Assembly (NCBI GenBank): GCA_017628395.1 | Contig: JAGBZD010000011.1 | Span: forward strand, 1 to 43,720 | Reading direction: 5' to 3' | Origin: Paludibacteraceae bacterium | Lineage (GTDB): Bacteria > Bacteroidota > Bacteroidia > Bacteroidales > Paludibacteraceae | Length of the DNA stretch: 43,720 nucleotides | Shown here: piece after piece, positions 22,389-29,817 of the stretch | Layout of the letters: every line of letters starts with the position of its first letter | Numbering within the stretch: position 1 is the stretch's first letter | The notes under the pieces: model-generated | What the model saw: the letters and a program-made list of their open reading frames with translations, nothing else | Databases searched by the model: none | Told to the model about the DNA's origin: nothing | Made by a program: the position numbers and the translations under genes

Positions 22389-25076
22389 ATGAAAAGAATT
22401 AATTTTTTATGGCTACTATTTAGCGTAGTATGCTGTTTTGGATTAATGTCATGTAAAGATGTAAATGAACCTGACAATCCAAATGCAAACAAAGATTTTG
22501 TATATACAAAAACTGGTATGTATGTAGGCATTACTGGTTTTAGTAACGCAATTAAATTTTATGGTAGTGATGACGGGCGTTATCAAATATTGAGCAATTC
22601 GAAACCTTATGAATCATTTATTAATGGACTATCTATGGGCGATGCTACCGTATTGTATTATGCTGTAGATAATAATCTTTCTTACTTGGAAAAATGCGCT
22701 TTCCCAGAAGATGTATCCAGTGTTTCCATTATTACTTTTACGGATGGATTAGACCAAGGTTCTCGTGCGTTAGACAAACAAGATCAAAATAATAGTTATA
22801 CTGCTAATAGTAAATCCTATGTTGAAGCAATTGCTGAAAAACTACAACGCATAAAAGTAAATAATCTTCCTATCAATGCTTATGCCATTGGTGTTCGTGG
22901 TAGTGATATAGAAAGTGATGCTGTTGCAACTTTTGAAAATAACTTGTTAAAACTTTCGAGCAGTAAAGAGAATGCAATGCAGGTTTCCAATATGGATGAA
23001 GTAAATGCTAAATTTGAAGCTATTGCCAAATCGCTATATTCCAAGACGGAAACGCATTCTTTGACAATAACAATCCCTATGCCATCGGAAAAGGAAAAAG
23101 AGCGTTTTACATTTGATGATGTGACAGATCCTACAAAATCCAAATGTTATTTGGAGGGCGTGTATGCAAATGGTGCATTGAATGGTATTAAATATGTTGG
23201 TTGTCAGAGTTCAAGTGGAGAAAAGGTGTTAGAAACTAATGCAGGAGGTGTTAAGATACAATTTCTGTTCGAGAACTTTACCGACTTAAAAGGAAATGCA
23301 ATATCTACTACCAAGATGCAGCAATGGCATATGGAAGAAAGTGTTGCTACTTGGACACGAAACTCCGAGTTTAAACCGACAGAATCAATTAATGTAGAAG
23401 AGAAGCGTACCAGTGCTGTAGTTATGTTGATTTTGGACTGTTCATCTTCTCTTGGAGCATCCGATTTTGCAAAAGTTAAATCGGCAGCTGTAAACTTTGT
23501 AAAAACTCTTGCTGGAGAAGTAACTTCAAAAGAACCCGACACTCCAGATAATCCTGACACTCCTGACACTCCAGATAATCCTGACACTCCTGATACTCCA
23601 GATAATCCTAACAATCCTGATAATCCGAATCCTAATACAGGTTTAACATATAATGTGACCGTTCCAGCGGGAACGAATGCATGCTATATTGCAGGTGAAA
23701 TGACTACTTGGACACAACAAGAAATGACAAAAGTGGATGACACTCACTACACTATTACTTTCGCAGATGCTACTACTGATATGCAGTATAAGTATTGTTC
23801 AGGTCCGAGTTGGGAGTATGTAGAAATAATAGATAGAAATCGTGTTTATTCTGAAAATGATGTTGTTGAAGCATGGAGAGCGATTTACAATCCTAATGAA
23901 ATACCTACTGATATAACATATAATGTAACTGTACCAAATGGAACTTATACATGCTATATTGTCGGTGAGATGACCAATTGGGACTTTCGAGAAATGGTTA
24001 AAGTGGATGAACTTCACTATACTTTAACAATCGAAAATGCCACAACAAATATGAAATATAGATACTTGTCAGGTCCAAATTGGGATTATGTCGAAACTGG
24101 ATATGATCGCGTTTATTCTGCAAGTGATATTGTTGAGGCATGGACGGCTTTGTATAATCCTAATGATTTACCTAATCAAGGAGAGGCTAAGGATATTATT
24201 ATAAAGGCAAAAGTTCCTGCGGAGTGGACAGATGAGATTACAGCATGGGTATGGCCTACTGGTGGAGAGGGGCATATAGTTGTTCCTACTAAAGAAGGTG
24301 ATTGGTATGTATATTCACAATACAGCGTTGAATTGAACATCATTTTTAGGAATGGCGCAGACTGGAATGGTGATAAAAACCAGACTGTGGATATCACTTT
24401 GACCGAAAGTGCATGTATAGAAATTACAGCTGGTTTGGATAAGGCAACCTATACACAAGTTGATTGTGAGGGAGATAGTGGTAATATTGGTAATGAAAAT
24501 GGACACAGCTGGGTAGATTTGGGGCTAAGTGTTAAATGGGCAACTTGCAATGTAGGTGCTAATAACCCAGAGGAGTATGGCGGTTATTTCGCATGGGGCG
24601 AAACAACAACCAAAACATATTATTATTGGGATACCTATAAGCATTCTATCTCCAATTGGTTAGATATAACAAAGTACTGCACAAATAGCAGCTATGGTAC
24701 CGTAGATAATAAAACCACTCTTGAATTATCAGACGATGCTGCTCGTGCTAATTGGGGTGGTCGTTGGCGCATGCCAACCAGTGCTGAGATAACAGAATTG
24801 CACGAACAATGTACTTGGTCATGGACCACTCAAAATGGAGTAAGTGGTTACAAGGTGACAAGTAGAATAAATGGACAGTACATTTTTCTTCCTGCAACGG
24901 GATGTAGCACCTTCGAATCAATTGTAGAAGTAGGAAGACAGGGACACTATTGGGCAAGCTCTCTTGATGAAGAATATACCCCTAAAGCGCATTGCATATT
25001 TTTCAATGATAGTTATGTAAATGTTACTACAGACAATCGCGATGCAGGACGAGCCGTGCGTCCTGTATGCCTTTAG
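22389..25076 (+). CDS. Mosaic surface lipoprotein: vWA-like, Pro-rich linker, starch-binding-like repeats, FISUMP domain
   Basis: This 895-residue lipoprotein has lipobox GLMSC with Cys22. Residues 45-215 contain vWA-like elements (VSIITFTDGLDQ), while a typical vWA first strand with DCSSS (VVMLILDCSSSLGASDF) appears only near residue 350. A PDTPDNP-repeat linker follows (about 380-418). Two tandem repeats of about 90 residues come next (TYNVTVPAGTNACYIAGEMT and TYNVTVPNGTYTCYIVGEMT), resembling starch-binding-type modules. A third carbohydrate-binding-like module (IIIKAKVPAEWTDEITAWVW) precedes the C-terminal FISUMP/TIGR02145-type domain (WVDLGLSVKWATCNVGA...RAVRPV). It is probably surface-exposed and involved in binding glycans or host or food particles. 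No enzyme motif is visible. Confidence 0.8.
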   Translation: MKRINFLWLLFSVVCCFGLMSCKDVNEPDNPNANKDFVYTKTGMYVGITGFSNAIKFYGSDDGRYQILSNSKPYESFINGLSMGDATVLYYAVDNNLSYLEKCAFPEDVSSVSIITFTDGLDQGSRALDKQDQNNSYTANSKSYVEAIAEKLQRIKVNNLPINAYAIGVRGSDIESDAVATFENNLLKLSSSKENAMQVSNMDEVNAKFEAIAKSLYSKTETHSLTITIPMPSEKEKERFTFDDVTDPTKSKCYLEGVYANGALNGIKYVGCQSSSGEKVLETNAGGVKIQFLFENFTDLKGNAISTTKMQQWHMEESVATWTRNSEFKPTESINVEEKRTSAVVMLILDCSSSLGASDFAKVKSAAVNFVKTLAGEVTSKEPDTPDNPDTPDTPDNPDTPDTPDNPNNPDNPNPNTGLTYNVTVPAGTNACYIAGEMTTWTQQEMTKVDDTHYTITFADATTDMQYKYCSGPSWEYVEIIDRNRVYSENDVVEAWRAIYNPNEIPTDITYNVTVPNGTYTCYIVGEMTNWDFREMVKVDELHYTLTIENATTNMKYRYLSGPNWDYVETGYDRVYSASDIVEAWTALYNPNDLPNQGEAKDIIIKAKVPAEWTDEITAWVWPTGGEGHIVVPTKEGDWYVYSQYSVELNIIFRNGADWNGDKNQTVDITLTESACIEITAGLDKATYTQVDCEGDSGNIGNENGHSWVDLGLSVKWATCNVGANNPEEYGGYFAWGETTTKTYYYWDTYKHSISNWLDITKYCTNSSYGTVDNKTTLELSDDAARANWGGRWRMPTSAEITELHEQCTWSWTTQNGVSGYKVTSRINGQYIFLPATGCSTFESIVEVGRQGHYWASSLDEEYTPKAHCIFFNDSYVNVTTDNRDAGRAVRPVCL
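23536..23640 (+). repeat. Pro/Asp/Asn-rich tandem repeat linker
   Basis: Imperfect tandem repeats of CCAGATAATCCTGACACTCC-like units encode PDNPDTPDTP. They join the vWA-like half to the starch-binding-like half. Length variation by recombination is plausible. Confidence 0.85.
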
Positions 25077-25104
25077 TAGACCTTGCTATGCGGATTAATA
25101 GCCC

Positions 25105-25150
25105 AAAAAAGAGGAGGGTGTGTCAATATGCTGACACACTCTCTTTAGTT
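25105..25150 (+). terminator. Terminator after the FISUMP lipoprotein gene
   Basis: GTGTGTCA (25118-25125) pairs with TGACACAC (25132-25139), extended by A/G-rich against CTCTTT flanks. A short T-rich tail follows. Confidence 0.7.
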
Positions 25151-25454
25151 TATATTGATATGATATTAATCAAATCCTCGATTCCGTTTGCAAATATCTT
25201 TATTGTTTGTTTTGTTGCCATTATAAATAGTTCTATATCTTTTATTCCGCTGTGATAATCAAAGAAAGTGTAAAATATGTATGTTAGAAAATTTAGAATC
25301 TTTAGAATTCTAAGTTTCACTACTGGTTTCTTCGTTTTGGAAAAAGAAATGATGTAAAGAATGAGTTATAAATCTGCCATTGATTGGCTTACGATGTGCT
25401 ACAATGAACCCGTCATAAACCCGTCATGAACCCGTAATTAGTGGGATATTTGAC
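25151..25454. other. Convergent intergenic region before mfd
   Basis: AT-rich, with no credible gene. It contains a palindromic patch around 25290-25315 (AGAATCTTTAGAATTCTAAG) and the 11-mer array at 25406-25438. No obvious terminator for mfd is seen. Confidence 0.55.
25406..25438. repeat. Triplicate 11-bp tandem repeat
   Basis: Units read GAACCCGTCAT, AAACCCGTCAT and GAACCCGTAAT. It lies 17 bp beyond the mfd stop in the convergent spacer. Confidence 0.87.
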
Positions 25455-28400
25455 CTATATTTTATCTCCACTGATCTTGCTGAGTAAATGCAGTGCTCCA
25501 CCAATGGTCTTCACTTGTTGCACCACCATATAGCGTTTGCCTGTGGGCTTTCCTTCGCGATTCTTATCTTCTACCAGGCGGCAACGCTCTGCACGCGAAC
25601 ATGCATATTGTACTAACTTTCCAAAAATCTCAGATTGGAAATACTTAGGATTATGATTCACGAAATACATGGACATGCGTTCCTGTTTCAAAATCACTTT
25701 CTCTATACCCATTTTGCAGCACAACCATCTCAACCGCACCACATTCAGCAACTGCTCTGCCTCCTCTGGCAACGGACCAAAACGGTCAATCAATCGCTTC
25801 TGATATTCGAGAAGAGCATCTTCGCCGCTCAGACTATCCAATTCGCGATACAGAGTGATGCGTTCGGAGATATTTTCGACATATGTAGGCGGGAACGAGA
25901 GGGGTAGGTCGCTTTCCAGCAAACTATCACTGCACCAGGTCTTGCGAGGTGTAGAATTGTTTAGAGTCGTGTAGAGTGGTGTAGCATTGTCCGAAAGGGA
26001 TGATTCCATCATTTCCTCACGGATTTCTTCTACGGCTTCGTTGAGTATGCGCTGATAGGTGTCATAGCCCAAGTCTGAAATGAATCCACTTTGTTCTGCA
26101 CCCAGCATATTTCCCGCACCGCGGATGTCTAAGTCTTGCATTGCCAGTTGGAAACCAGAACCCAACTCCGCAAAAGTGGTCAGTGCGTCTAGTCGGCGGC
26201 GTGCATCGCTGGTGAGCAGTTCCTTGTCTGGTGTAACCAAATAGCAATACGCTTTGCGGTTGGAGCGACCTACGCGTCCGCGCAGTTGGTGCAAGTCAGA
26301 CAAACCATAGTGCTGTGCCGAATGGATGATAATCGTATTCACATTCGGAATATCCACACCCGATTCGATGATGGTGGTGGAGATGAGAATATCGTAGTCG
26401 TAGTTGATAAATGCCTCTAATCGCTCTTCCATCTCGCCCGCGGGCATCTGTCCGTGTGCAATCACAGTGCGTGCTTCGGGACACAGGCGCAGGATACGAT
26501 TCTCTATGCGGGGCAACATCTCAATGCGGTTGCAAACCACATATACTTGTCCGTTGCGCTGCATCTCCAACTGAATAGCCTCTTTGATGATGTCTTCATC
26601 ATCGAGCGTAATGCACTCTGTCATAACGGGATAGCGATTGGGCGGTGGGGTGTTGATGATGCTCAAGTCGCGTGCACCAAGCAATGAGAACTGCAAGGTA
26701 CGCGGTATAGGTGTGGCGGTCAGTGTCAGTACATCTACATTGGTGCGCAGCGATTTGAGTTTCTCTTTGACAGCCACGCCAAACTTCTGCTCTTCGTCAA
26801 TAATGAGCAGTCCGAGGTCTTTCCACAATACCTGTTTGCCCACCAGCTTGTGTGTACCCACCAGTATGTCTATTTTTCCGTCTTTGAGGTCGGCAAGCAG
26901 TTCTTTCACTTGCTTTGGCGATTTGCTTCGGCTGAGGTATTCAATCCGCACAGGGAAATCGCGGAAGCGTTCGCGGAAGGTGTTGTAGTGCTGCATGGCG
27001 AGTACGGTGGTAGGCACCAGTACTGCCACTTGCTTGCCGTCGGTAGCCGCTTTGAAGGCTGCGCGCATCGCCACTTCAGTCTTACCAAAACCCACATCGC
27101 CGCAGACCAATCGATCCATAGGCATGGGGCTTTCCATATCGTGCTTGATGTCCAAGGTGGCTTTCGCTTGGTCGGGGGTGTCTTCGTAGAAGAAGGACGC
27201 TTCCAACTCGTGCTGCATATAGCCGTCTGGCGAGTAGGCAAAGCCCTGTTGCTGCTTGCGGGTGGCGTATAGACGGATGAGGTCGCGGGCGATGTCTTTC
27301 ACCTTGTCCTTGGTGCGCTCTTTCATGCGCTCCCATGCGCCTGAACCCAAACGCGAGATGGTAGGTTCGCTGCCTTCGCGCCCCTTGTATTTGGAGATGC
27401 GGTGTAGGTTGTGAATGCTAACAAAGATGGTATCGCCACCGCGATAGGTAAGTTTGATACTCTCTTGTGGGCGACCATAGAAATTGGTGGTTACCAGTCC
27501 CGCAAACTGACCAATACCGTGGTCCACATGTACTACATAATCACCCACTTGAAGTTGGTTGATTTCTTTGAGCGTGATGATGGCTTTGCCTCGTCTGGCG
27601 TTCTCCGAACGGAGTGTGACGCGGTGGTAGCGTTCGAATATCTGATGATCGGTGTAGCAACATATCTTGGCTGCGTTGTCCACAAAGCCTGCGTGCAAGG
27701 TCTGGTTGATAGGTATGAATGTGATGCCCGATTCTTTATCCTCGAAGATGGCTCGCAGACGGTCGGTTTGCTTCACTTGTTCGGCGAGGATATATACCTT
27801 ATAGCCATCGCGTATGCGCGCGATGAGGTCATCCGTGAGAATATCGAAGTTCTTATTGAAGGTGGGTTGAGGCTGCGTGTCAAAATCCAGCGTGTCGTAG
27901 GTGGGGAAACTGCTTTTTTGCCCCAACTCGATGGTGGTGTAGCATGGTGAAGCGTTGGTTAGCGTGGTGGAGAGTGGTGTAGCGTTGTTTAGTTTGTATT
28001 GTACGAGGTTAAAGTCGTTGCTTACCCACAGGGTTTTGTCGGACAGATATTCCGTGATGTATGTGGATTCCTCTTGGGTGTTAGCGCCTACAATATCAAT
28101 GGACGAGAGGCGCGTCTGCGAGAGTTGTGTTTCGATGTCAAACTCGCGAATAGAGTCCACCTCGTCGCCAAAGAAATCCACGCGATAGGGATTGTCGTGC
28201 GCAAAGCTGTATATATCCACTATTCCTCCTCGTACGGCGAACTGCCCTGGCTCATAAACAAAATCCACGCGTTGGAAATGCAGTTCGAGCAGCTGTTTGA
28301 TGAGTAGGGATTGTGCTATCTCTTGTTCGGTGCGCAGGCTAATCGTTTGTTGCTGTAGCGTGTTAGGGTGGGGAACCGATTCGGCTAATGCTTCAGGATA

Positions 28401-28808
28401 GGTGACAATGATTACCCTATATCCATTACCCATTAGCTCATTAGAGCGTCCCTTACCTGCTACCAGTGCGCTCAGCACTTCGGTGCGTTGCACGAGCATG
28501 GCTTCGTCGGTTTTTTGGCGTCGGCGATGGGAAGAAGGAAAGAAATACACACCTTGATCGCCACTTAGCGTGCGGAAATCGGCATACATATATTGTGCGT
28601 CATCGGCGTTGTCTAATACAACGAGGATGGGACGACATTGCTTGGCTGCTACCAACTGCTGGTGCACCGCATGGAGTAATAAACTTTGGGATGAGGCAAA
28701 GAGATTCCTGAGTAAAAAATGTTTTTCGCACTTTTTACTTAATTCTTTTGCCAATACATTCACCTCTGGATGTAGGGCAAATAATTGCTCTAACTCCCCA
28801 ATTTGCAT
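25455..28808 (-). CDS. mfd: Transcription-repair coupling factor Mfd
   Basis: This 1117-residue ATPase removes RNA polymerase stalled at DNA lesions and recruits UvrA. The N-terminal UvrB-like region is followed by the CarD-like RNAP-interaction domain (LQVGDYVVHVDHGIGQFAGL). The RecG-like motor has Walker A GFGKTEVAMRA near residue 570, DEEQKFG near 670 and QLRGRVGRS near 843. The C-terminal D7 domain completes normal full length. The ATG at 28808 (MQIGELEQLFALHPEV) matches the family; the longer frame starts inside the promoter. Two in-frame decamer-repeat insertions encode NNATPLSTTLTNASP-type and NATPLYTTLNNSTP segments near residues 272-290 and 940-953. Confidence 0.95.
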   Translation of the reverse strand: MQIGELEQLFALHPEVNVLAKELSKKCEKHFLLRNLFASSQSLLLHAVHQQLVAAKQCRPILVVLDNADDAQYMYADFRTLSGDQGVYFFPSSHRRRQKTDEAMLVQRTEVLSALVAGKGRSNELMGNGYRVIIVTYPEALAESVPHPNTLQQQTISLRTEQEIAQSLLIKQLLELHFQRVDFVYEPGQFAVRGGIVDIYSFAHDNPYRVDFFGDEVDSIREFDIETQLSQTRLSSIDIVGANTQEESTYITEYLSDKTLWVSNDFNLVQYKLNNATPLSTTLTNASPCYTTIELGQKSSFPTYDTLDFDTQPQPTFNKNFDILTDDLIARIRDGYKVYILAEQVKQTDRLRAIFEDKESGITFIPINQTLHAGFVDNAAKICCYTDHQIFERYHRVTLRSENARRGKAIITLKEINQLQVGDYVVHVDHGIGQFAGLVTTNFYGRPQESIKLTYRGGDTIFVSIHNLHRISKYKGREGSEPTISRLGSGAWERMKERTKDKVKDIARDLIRLYATRKQQQGFAYSPDGYMQHELEASFFYEDTPDQAKATLDIKHDMESPMPMDRLVCGDVGFGKTEVAMRAAFKAATDGKQVAVLVPTTVLAMQHYNTFRERFRDFPVRIEYLSRSKSPKQVKELLADLKDGKIDILVGTHKLVGKQVLWKDLGLLIIDEEQKFGVAVKEKLKSLRTNVDVLTLTATPIPRTLQFSLLGARDLSIINTPPPNRYPVMTECITLDDEDIIKEAIQLEMQRNGQVYVVCNRIEMLPRIENRILRLCPEARTVIAHGQMPAGEMEERLEAFINYDYDILISTTIIESGVDIPNVNTIIIHSAQHYGLSDLHQLRGRVGRSNRKAYCYLVTPDKELLTSDARRRLDALTTFAELGSGFQLAMQDLDIRGAGNMLGAEQSGFISDLGYDTYQRILNEAVEEIREEMMESSLSDNATPLYTTLNNSTPRKTWCSDSLLESDLPLSFPPTYVENISERITLYRELDSLSGEDALLEYQKRLIDRFGPLPEEAEQLLNVVRLRWLCCKMGIEKVILKQERMSMYFVNHNPKYFQSEIFGKLVQYACSRAERCRLVEDKNREGKPTGKRYMVVQQVKTIGGALHLLSKISGDKI
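25949..25990. repeat. Decamer (GTGTAGNNTN) repeat inside mfd, 3' copy
   Basis: Units GTGTAGAATT, GTTTAGAGTC, GTGTAGAGTG and GTGTAGCATT plus GT. On the coding (minus) strand it stays open and encodes NATPLYTTLNNSTP, in the linker before the D7 domain. Confidence 0.85.
27937..27992. repeat. Decamer (GTGTAGNNTN) repeat inside mfd, 5' copy
   Basis: Units GTGTAGCATG, GTGAAGCGTT, GGTTAGCGTG, GTGGAGAGTG and GTGTAGCGTT plus GTTTAG. It encodes KLNNATPLSTTLTNASPCYT in the N-terminal region. It is more diverged than the intergenic copy, as expected for an older insertion. Confidence 0.82.
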
Positions 28809-28818
28809 AAATCGGCTG

Positions 28819-28826
28819 CAAAGGTA
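28819..28826 (-). promoter_or_regulatory. -7 box of mfd
   Basis: TACCTTTG on the minus strand ends 10 nt before the ATG at 28808, leaving only a few nucleotides of leader. No TTTG stands at the -33 position (GGTA there). Confidence 0.6.
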
Positions 28827-28865
28827 CAAAAATAAATTGAAATATTTACCATAAATTGCAAAAAT

Positions 28866-28897
28866 CTTGCTCAATTCAAAATATTTCTGTAATTTTG
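28866..28897 (+). promoter_or_regulatory. Promoter of the pseudouridine synthase gene
   Basis: -33 CTTG (28866-28869), a 20-bp spacer, -7 TAATTTTG (28890-28897). It is divergent from mfd; the gene starts at 28967. Confidence 0.72.
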
Positions 28898-28966
28898 CAC
28901 GGAATTCGAAATGATAGGATATATACGAAAGTGTAAAATCATAAAATTGTCACATTGCAAATCAAC

Positions 28967-29686
28967 ATGACTGTACTATACGAAGATAATCATATAATAG
29001 CTGTCAGCAAGACTTGCCACGAGATTGTACAAGGCGATAAGACAGGCGATACGCCGCTCTCTGAGATGGTGAAAGCGTATATCAAAGAGAAATACCAAAA
29101 GCCGGGGGAAGTTTTTCTGGGTGTTACGCATCGTCTTGACCGTCCTACTACGGGTGTGGTACTCTTTGCGCGCACCAGCAAAGCATTGACGCGTCTCAAT
29201 GCTATGTTTCAGTCGCACGAACAGATACGCAAGACCTATTGGGCGATTGTGGAGAGAACGGAAAACGGAAAGGTGAAAACGGAAAACGGAGAGGTGAAAA
29301 CGGAAAACGGAGAGGCAATAAAGCTCGAACACTATCTATGGCGCAATGAGAAACAGAATAAGTCCTTTATTGTTAAGCAAGGAACGAAGGATGCCAAGCG
29401 TGCTGTTCTCTCCTATAGAGCTATTGCTCAAAGCGACCGCTATACGTTGTTGGAAGTAAATCTTGAGACAGGTCGCCATCATCAGATTCGTTGCCAACTA
29501 TCAGCCATAGGTTCTCCTATCAAGGGAGACCTCAAATATGGAGCTAAACGCAGTAACCCAGATGGTGGAATAGCATTGCATGCCAGAAAAATCGAATTTA
29601 TTCACCCTGTCAGCAAACAGCCAATTTCGATTACTGCTCCTGTGCCTGAAGATACGCTGTGGAAACTGTTGGAAGAACAAATATAA
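28967..29686 (+). CDS. RluA-family RNA pseudouridine synthase
   Basis: This 239-residue enzyme converts uridine to pseudouridine in rRNA or tRNA. Motif I HRLDRPTTG near residue 54 carries the catalytic Asp. LLEVNLETGRHHQIRCQLS and GDLKYGAKR are the downstream family motifs. It has no S4 domain, so it is a short RluA/RluC-like form and the target site cannot be told. I start at ATG 28967; an in-frame TTG at 28955 is less likely. A 21-bp-period repeat (29256-29313) inserts ENGKVKTENGEVKTENGEA in a loop before EHYLWRNEKQNKS, where homologues are normally short. Confidence 0.9.
   Translation: MTVLYEDNHIIAVSKTCHEIVQGDKTGDTPLSEMVKAYIKEKYQKPGEVFLGVTHRLDRPTTGVVLFARTSKALTRLNAMFQSHEQIRKTYWAIVERTENGKVKTENGEVKTENGEAIKLEHYLWRNEKQNKSFIVKQGTKDAKRAVLSYRAIAQSDRYTLLEVNLETGRHHQIRCQLSAIGSPIKGDLKYGAKRSNPDGGIALHARKIEFIHPVSKQPISITAPVPEDTLWKLLEEQI
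29256..29313 (+). repeat. 21-bp-period in-frame repeat in the pseudouridine synthase
   Basis: Nearly three copies of a 21-bp unit built on GGTGAAAACGGAAAACGG encode repeated VKTENGE. The period is a multiple of three, so the frame is kept. Confidence 0.88.
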
Positions 29687-29710
29687 ATGTTTTACAACAT
29701 ATATAGACCC

Positions 29711-29749
29711 AAAATCGCACTTTGCATTTGCATAAGTGCGATTTTTTTT
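29711..29749 (+). terminator. Terminator overlapping the iorA promoter
   Basis: Perfect 12-bp stem (29711-29722 with 29734-29745), 11-nt loop, then a T-run to 29749. The loop contains the -33 TTTG of the next promoter, and the T-run is its spacer. Confidence 0.85.
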
Positions 29750-29758
29750 GTAACTTTG
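29727..29758 (+). promoter_or_regulatory. Promoter of the iorAB operon
   Basis: -33 TTTG (29727-29730), a 20-bp spacer, -7 TAACTTTG (29751-29758). It is embedded in the upstream terminator; the gene starts at 29818. Confidence 0.82.
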
Positions 29759-29817
29759 CACCATAAAAATTTAACCTTAAAAAAATATTAACTATTCATT
29801 GTTAATTACTCACTACC

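Noticed and set aside
24487-25076. Possible diversity-generating retroelement target in the FISUMP domain
   Set aside because: No reverse transcriptase, template repeat or adenine-biased variable region is visible in the window. FISUMP domains are common without such systems.
25067-25255. Small open frame after the FISUMP lipoprotein
   Set aside because: It overlaps the lipoprotein stop and the terminator, and its product shows no family features.
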